From Cafeteria roenbergensis (taxonomy: Eukaryota; Sar; Bigyra; Bicosoecida; Cafeteriaceae), in assembly GCA_008330645.1 (NCBI GenBank), contig VLTN01000014.1, forward strand, positions 248,001 through 312,000: 64,000 nucleotides of DNA. Reading direction: 5' to 3'. How positions within the stretch are numbered: position 1 is the stretch's first letter; each line of letters starts with the position of its first letter. Shown here piece after piece: positions 60,149 through 64,000 of this stretch. The notes below the pieces were generated by a model, which did not search any database, had not been told where the DNA came from, and was given only the letters and a program-made list of their open reading frames with translations. The position numbers were made by a program, and so were the translations under genes.

Positions 60149-63079
60149 TCAAGCTCGAAACGCGGCCCCGAGGTTGCTTGGAAGCCCGAGCCACTCCAGC
60201 AGCTCCGCGAGCAGGCCGAGGCGGCGCACAGCTTCCGGACCGTCCGAAGGAACCTTGAACGCGCCTTTGCGAAACGCTGCCGACGCGTAGTCAAAGGCTG
60301 GGAGGCCCTCGAACGTGGCGACTTCGCCCTTGGCACTCGCGTCACTTCCCGTCGCAGAATCTGCGCAAAAGCTGAGGGTTTGGAACACTGACCTCCCAGT
60401 GACGACCCAGGCAGCCCCTCCGCCCCGCATCGGGCTTGCATCGAGCAGGTGCGCCACCCCGGGAAGCAGCGCAGACGGATTACCGAACACTAGCTGAATC
60501 TCGGTGCGGATTGCGTCCACGATGGGAATGCTGTCGACGGTGTCGCGAGACTGAATCGCCATGGCGGACTCCACCACAAGCTCGGCAAAGTCCCGTCGGC
60601 CCACTGCCTCGTCTAGCCCGAGGGCGACGAATCGCGAGCACGCTCCCGCCAGCTTGGCGTTGTTCAGCGACTCGGCGATTCGAAACAAGGCAGCCAAATT
60701 TTCCCAGGAGAGGCGCTTCACGGCCTCCTGCACGGCCACTGCCCTGAGGTCTTTCATGTCGAACAAGTCCGACGCCAAGAGCAACTCGGGGAGCGCTTCG
60801 GTGGCACCCACCTTGAGCAGCTCGTCCGTGTAAGTGAACGCAAGCACGGCAGCTACAACGGCGGGGGACATTCCTGCCAGCTCCACCGTGGGCACCTCAG
60901 GCGTGTCAGCCGGGTGCCCGCCGGCCCCAGACGCAGCTGCTGAAGCGGCACCTCCCGCGACCGCCGCGGCGCCTTCCGCGAAGCTCGAGCAGAGCATAGT
61001 GCGGAAATACGCCGAGCGCGCCATAAGCAGTTTGCGGTGGGCCCCGAGCCTGACTCCAGCGGCCTCCAATACCACGTCTGGCGGCAGGCGGTGCGACCCC
61101 GGCTCGCCGCGGTCGCCCGAGGCGGGCGCTGCCACGTGCTTGGCGTGCCTCCGCCTCCACAGGCTGGCGGGGATACTAGCCTTGACCACATCGCAAAGCC
61201 GACGGCGAAGCGGCCTGGTCAGCGGACGACCAGAGGCCGAGGAGCTCTTGGGGCGGCCAGCGGCCGCGGGCTGCGGCCGCAAACGGCTCTGCACTCCTGG
61301 AGGAGGGCAATCCTGAGAGGAAGCGCTGAGTGTGTCAGGACTCCCGCTGGCTGCGGGCGGGCCAGCCCTGGCGAGCTCACGGCGGCTACTGCTGGAGAAG
61401 CGCCACGCAAGGAACCTTGCCGCGGGCCCCACGGCCACCATGGGTCGATCATTGCCCTCGGCCCTCGCAGCGCGTCCGGCGGGACTGGGCTCGACACCGC
61501 CTCTGCGCGCCGAGCGAGCTACCGCTGCTTCTCCTGCCGCTGCTACTGCTGCTGGACCTGCCTCAGAAGCAGCTTTTGCTGTCTGGCCTCGACCATGCAG
61601 AGCTGCCGTGCCGTGGGCGCTGTCGTCCTCGTCGCTCGAGGGCACTGCCGCCGCACTGCCCCCCAGCGCCCTCGCCATCTTCCTCCTCGCACGCTGCTCA
61701 GCGCGGTGCTGGCGGCGCCGCGCCTCCTGCAGCACTACCTCGGCTTCCACCTGGCTGGCAGCCGACGGAACGGACTTGAACCACGGCACGCCGTTCTTCT
61801 TGCGCACGCCCCTCTCAGGGCCCAATGCGGACGTGGTGTCGCCGGCCGCGGCAGCAAGGCCATCGTCATCGGCAATGCTTCCGATCACGTACGACGCAGG
61901 GGACAGGTCTACTGTGACGAACATGGACCCTCCAACGCTGCGTGCGAAACCGCTGCCCAGGGCCCTCGCACGCCCCTTGGCCTTGCGCCCCCTTCCTGCC
62001 GCTCGCCCACCAGCGCCCTGACTGCCCACCGCGGCGTCCTCCTGTTCCGCACCGTCCTGTGAGCCGCCCTGCCGCTGCTGCTCGCGGAGCTTGGCTGCCA
62101 GCTCGGCCAGCCCGAGCCCCTCTGCCGCGGCAATACCTTGGGAGAGAAGCCGCCTGGGAAGGGTCACCCTGTCGGTGTACAGGAACTCTGCGACGGCCCC
62201 CAGCGCCTCCGCTCCGACATCGCCCGCTCCGGGGGAGGGCAACACCACGCGAAGGGGTTGTTGGCCTCTCGACGCGAAGGCCGCGGCAGCCAGCCGACGA
62301 ATCACCGGCGACCCGGCTGCAGCCACAACGGCGTGAACAGGAACTTCACCAGCATCGGGCCGCGGGGCGCTGCCGGGTGCCTCGCTGGCGCGCCCTGCCC
62401 CGCCAGCGGCTGGCAGGCCGGCGCACACAAGCACGCAGTCGGGGCCCAGCCCGTCCTCTGCGGGCCCGTCAATATCGTCGCCGCCCGAGATCCCTGGGGC
62501 TTCGTCCGGGGCACTCTTTGCCACGGCCGCGGGGTCCTTGGCACGAACGGCGGCCTGCCACAGCCTGGCAAGGTCCGCATAGAGCGGACCGCGCTGGCGC
62601 ACCACTGCGGCGGCGTGCCGGAGAACCCGAGCAATGTCATCAGTCAACGCGCCGTACACAGCCCGCTCCCCGTCGAACGTGCCCGGGTCGCACCTTGCTC
62701 CCAGCGAGAGCAGCTTGACCACAGCAGCCTTGTGACCGCAATATGCGGCCAAGTACAGCGGAGTTGCGTTGAAAAAATCCTGCGTATTGGGATCCACGCC
62801 TGCTAGCCGGACCAACTCGTCGATTGCCTCCACATCCCCGAGACGCGCGGCTCGATGCAGGTCCCTGCCAGCGTGGATGACGGGAGCGAGGTCCATGGTG
62901 TCGTCGACAAGCGTGGACATGTCGGCCTCCCGCTTGTACGTGTCCCACCACGCCTCCACGGAACTATCAGACGCGGCCCCATCACTCTCAGGGTCTGAGG
63001 GCTGGAGGCTGGCTTGGCCAGACTCTGGCTTGTCTCGGCGACTGCCACCGCGTTGGGGGACGTCACTGTGCGAGGCCAT
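60149..63079 (-). CDS. ABTB1: ankyrin-repeat and double BTB/POZ protein, ABTB1-like
   Basis: The protein has 976 residues from ATG 63079 (MASHSDVPQRG). The order follows ABTB1. Ankyrin repeats come first (DLHRAARLGDVEAIDELVRL; ATPLYLAAYCGHKAAVVKLL), then the diagnostic GARCDPGTFDGERAVYGALT. A first BTB fold follows (VPVHAVVAAAGSPVIRRLAA; AVAEFLYTDRVTLPRRL), then a second (GVRLGAHRKLLMARSAYFRT; VVAAVLAFTYTDELL). The C-terminus carries the family tail RRDFAELVVESAMAIQSRDT, then VDSIPIVDAIRTEIQLVFGN. It is about twice the length of the animal protein because of Ala/Arg-rich inserts, the longest between the two BTB domains. BTB pairs of this kind act as cullin-3 ubiquitin-ligase adaptors or oligomerisation modules. 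Confidence 0.9.
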   Translation of the reverse strand: MASHSDVPQRGGSRRDKPESGQASLQPSDPESDGAASDSSVEAWWDTYKREADMSTLVDDTMDLAPVIHAGRDLHRAARLGDVEAIDELVRLAGVDPNTQDFFNATPLYLAAYCGHKAAVVKLLSLGARCDPGTFDGERAVYGALTDDIARVLRHAAAVVRQRGPLYADLARLWQAAVRAKDPAAVAKSAPDEAPGISGGDDIDGPAEDGLGPDCVLVCAGLPAAGGAGRASEAPGSAPRPDAGEVPVHAVVAAAGSPVIRRLAAAAFASRGQQPLRVVLPSPGAGDVGAEALGAVAEFLYTDRVTLPRRLLSQGIAAAEGLGLAELAAKLREQQRQGGSQDGAEQEDAAVGSQGAGGRAAGRGRKAKGRARALGSGFARSVGGSMFVTVDLSPASYVIGSIADDDGLAAAAGDTTSALGPERGVRKKNGVPWFKSVPSAASQVEAEVVLQEARRRQHRAEQRARRKMARALGGSAAAVPSSDEDDSAHGTAALHGRGQTAKAASEAGPAAVAAAGEAAVARSARRGGVEPSPAGRAARAEGNDRPMVAVGPAARFLAWRFSSSSRRELARAGPPAASGSPDTLSASSQDCPPPGVQSRLRPQPAAAGRPKSSSASGRPLTRPLRRRLCDVVKASIPASLWRRRHAKHVAAPASGDRGEPGSHRLPPDVVLEAAGVRLGAHRKLLMARSAYFRTMLCSSFAEGAAAVAGGAASAAASGAGGHPADTPEVPTVELAGMSPAVVAAVLAFTYTDELLKVGATEALPELLLASDLFDMKDLRAVAVQEAVKRLSWENLAALFRIAESLNNAKLAGACSRFVALGLDEAVGRRDFAELVVESAMAIQSRDTVDSIPIVDAIRTEIQLVFGNPSALLPGVAHLLDASPMRGGGAAWVVTGRSVFQTLSFCADSATGSDASAKGEVATFEGLPAFDYASAAFRKGAFKVPSDGPEAVRRLGLLAELLEWLGLPSNLGAAFRA

Positions 63080-63325
63080 TTGCTGCGCCCGGGCTCCTGA
63101 GCCTGCTGTGGGGTAGGCCCACCCTCGTGCGCGGCTACTTTGCCCGGGGTTGGGAGCCCGACCGTGCACGGGCGGCCTCCCTGTGCGAGTCTTGTGTGCG
63201 CGCTCTCGGAGCAAACTCGGCCATGCGCCGCTCTTATTCGACGCGTGCAAATATTCTGCAGGCAGCGCTTTTGCTCCCTCCAAAGTTCCATCAGCGAACT
63301 TTGTCTGCAGAGGCCCACATCATCG

Positions 63326-64000
63326 TCAAGCCTGGTTGTGGCGGTCTTGCGCAAACCAGCCAGCCACAACTGCAGGGCTCTGAAGGCGGCCAGATCGCAC
63401 CGCCTCCAGCACGCGCTTCAGCTGCCGAGGTCCGTACGGCTTGCGCAGCACGGCCGCGAACCCTGCCTCGGGCAGCCGCTCCAGTGTCTCTGCCGTCGTG
63501 GTGCCGGTCGCCGCCACCATCGCACACGGCAGTCCCAGTTCGGCCATGCGGTGGCACAGTCGCTCCCCGTCTAGGCCCGGCATCAGCACGTCGGACAGCA
63601 CCAGGTCAAGCCGCATCTCCTCATGGCCGCCGTCTGCGCTTCCGTGCTCCCCTGCGGCGGGCTGCGACAAGACGCCGTGGCGCTCCAGCCAGCTCTCCAC
63701 CTTGTCGCCGTCGCTCAGCGTCTGCACCTCCGCGCCCAGTCTGCGCAGCATGCGAACCGTCGTGAGCCGGATGGAGGCGTCGTCGTCGACGAAGAGTACT
63801 CTGAGGCCAGCACCTGGCAGGGCCGGTATAGCTTCAACAGCTGCAGGCGGGGCAGCCAGCGCGCCCCCGGCTGCAGCCAGCACCCCACGAATAGGAGCAG
63901 CGACGAGCACGCCGCTCTCGGCTGCTGGAGACGCAGGCTGGTCGCCACTCCCCGCTGTGGGGGCGATGCCCTTGGCACTACTCTCGGCACTAGTAGCACC
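63326..64000 (-). CDS. C-terminal receiver domain of a two-component protein (5' part beyond window)
   Basis: The frame is open from the right edge to a stop at 63326, giving at least 224 residues. An Ala/Ser/Pro linker precedes a complete receiver domain: VLFVDDDASIRL (acid pair), phosphoacceptor Asp in LVLSDVLMPGLDG, a Thr switch position in AATGTTTAETL and Lys in AVLRKPYGP. It ends a few residues after the fold (VVAGWFAQDRHNQA). The C-terminal position after a linker suggests the end of a second hybrid histidine kinase, with the kinase core lying past the window. A stand-alone regulator is possible if it starts just outside. It lies 246 bp upstream of the ABTB1-like gene on the same strand. 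Confidence 0.85.
   Translation of the reverse strand, partial: GATSAESSAKGIAPTAGSGDQPASPAAESGVLVAAPIRGVLAAAGGALAAPPAAVEAIPALPGAGLRVLFVDDDASIRLTTVRMLRRLGAEVQTLSDGDKVESWLERHGVLSQPAAGEHGSADGGHEEMRLDLVLSDVLMPGLDGERLCHRMAELGLPCAMVAATGTTTAETLERLPEAGFAAVLRKPYGPRQLKRVLEAVRSGRLQSPAVVAGWFAQDRHNQA

Noticed and set aside
1-64000. Transposons, LTR or other virus-like elements, rRNA genes
   Set aside because: No transposase, reverse transcriptase, integrase or capsid-like motifs, terminal repeats or rRNA sequence were noticed on either strand.

Overview
This window looks like nuclear DNA of a very GC-rich, compact, single-celled eukaryote, probably a flagellated protist or alga. The evidence is spliceosomal introns (14 reconstructed here, all GT-AG, mostly GTGAGC donors and CAG acceptors), a kinesin motor, a class II tRNA-Leu with Pol III A/B boxes and a T5 terminator, a WW-domain protein, an F-box protein, an ankyrin/BTB protein and an AHA1-family co-chaperone. 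Two hybrid-type two-component genes argue against an animal. A cytochrome-b5/front-end desaturase fits a heterotrophic or photosynthetic protist, but nothing here is plastid-specific, so the lineage cannot be fixed. GC richness keeps several frames open at once, so most long frames are shadows. Coding frames were chosen by conserved motifs, matching splice phases and signal or targeting peptides.

Layout. 1-2018 (-): WW-domain protein running off the left edge. 2325-6953 (+): large secreted protein. 7221-8165 (-): secreted GH18-like protein. 8314-9886 (+): kinase-like protein with a tiny first exon. 9991-14124 (-): Ala/Ser/Pro-rich protein. 14633-17632 (-): kinesin. 17740-19721 (+): six-exon protein with two AHA1 N-domains. 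19925-21709 (+): hypothetical. 22264-25623 (+): MAO-like flavin amine oxidase with a C-terminal anchor. 25668-25748 (+): tRNA-Leu(AAG). 26057-30531 (+): membrane-anchored ABHD4/5-like hydrolase. 31035-33090 (-): mitochondrial succinate-CoA ligase beta subunit, four exons. 33273-35245 (+): cytochrome-b5 front-end desaturase, three exons. 35499-43787 (-): giant Ala-rich protein built around a 72-nt minisatellite. 43850-47617 (+): F-box/TPR protein. 47928-50459 (+): organelle-targeted CvfB-like RNA-binding protein. 50639-53906 (-): hybrid histidine kinase. 53978-54445 (-): two-TM protein. 55090-59976 (+): large scaffold-like protein. 60149-63079 (-): ABTB1-like ankyrin/BTB protein. 63326-64000 (-): receiver end of another two-component gene, cut by the right edge.

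How the genes fit together. There is no operon-like pathway; neighbours are functionally mixed housekeeping and signalling genes. Genes are tightly packed, often in head-to-head pairs with 60-310 bp between start codons (WW/secreted, GH18-like/kinase, kinesin/AHA1-like, succinate-CoA ligase/desaturase, repeat protein/F-box). Introns lie close to the 5' end in every interrupted gene except the AHA1-like one. I saw no transposon, virus-derived element or CRISPR array. The most unusual features are the roughly 50-copy minisatellite with its single extra base, the doubled AHA1 N-domain, the inflated amine oxidase that lacks the family's flavin-linking cysteine, and the large secreted Met-rich/Cys-motif protein.
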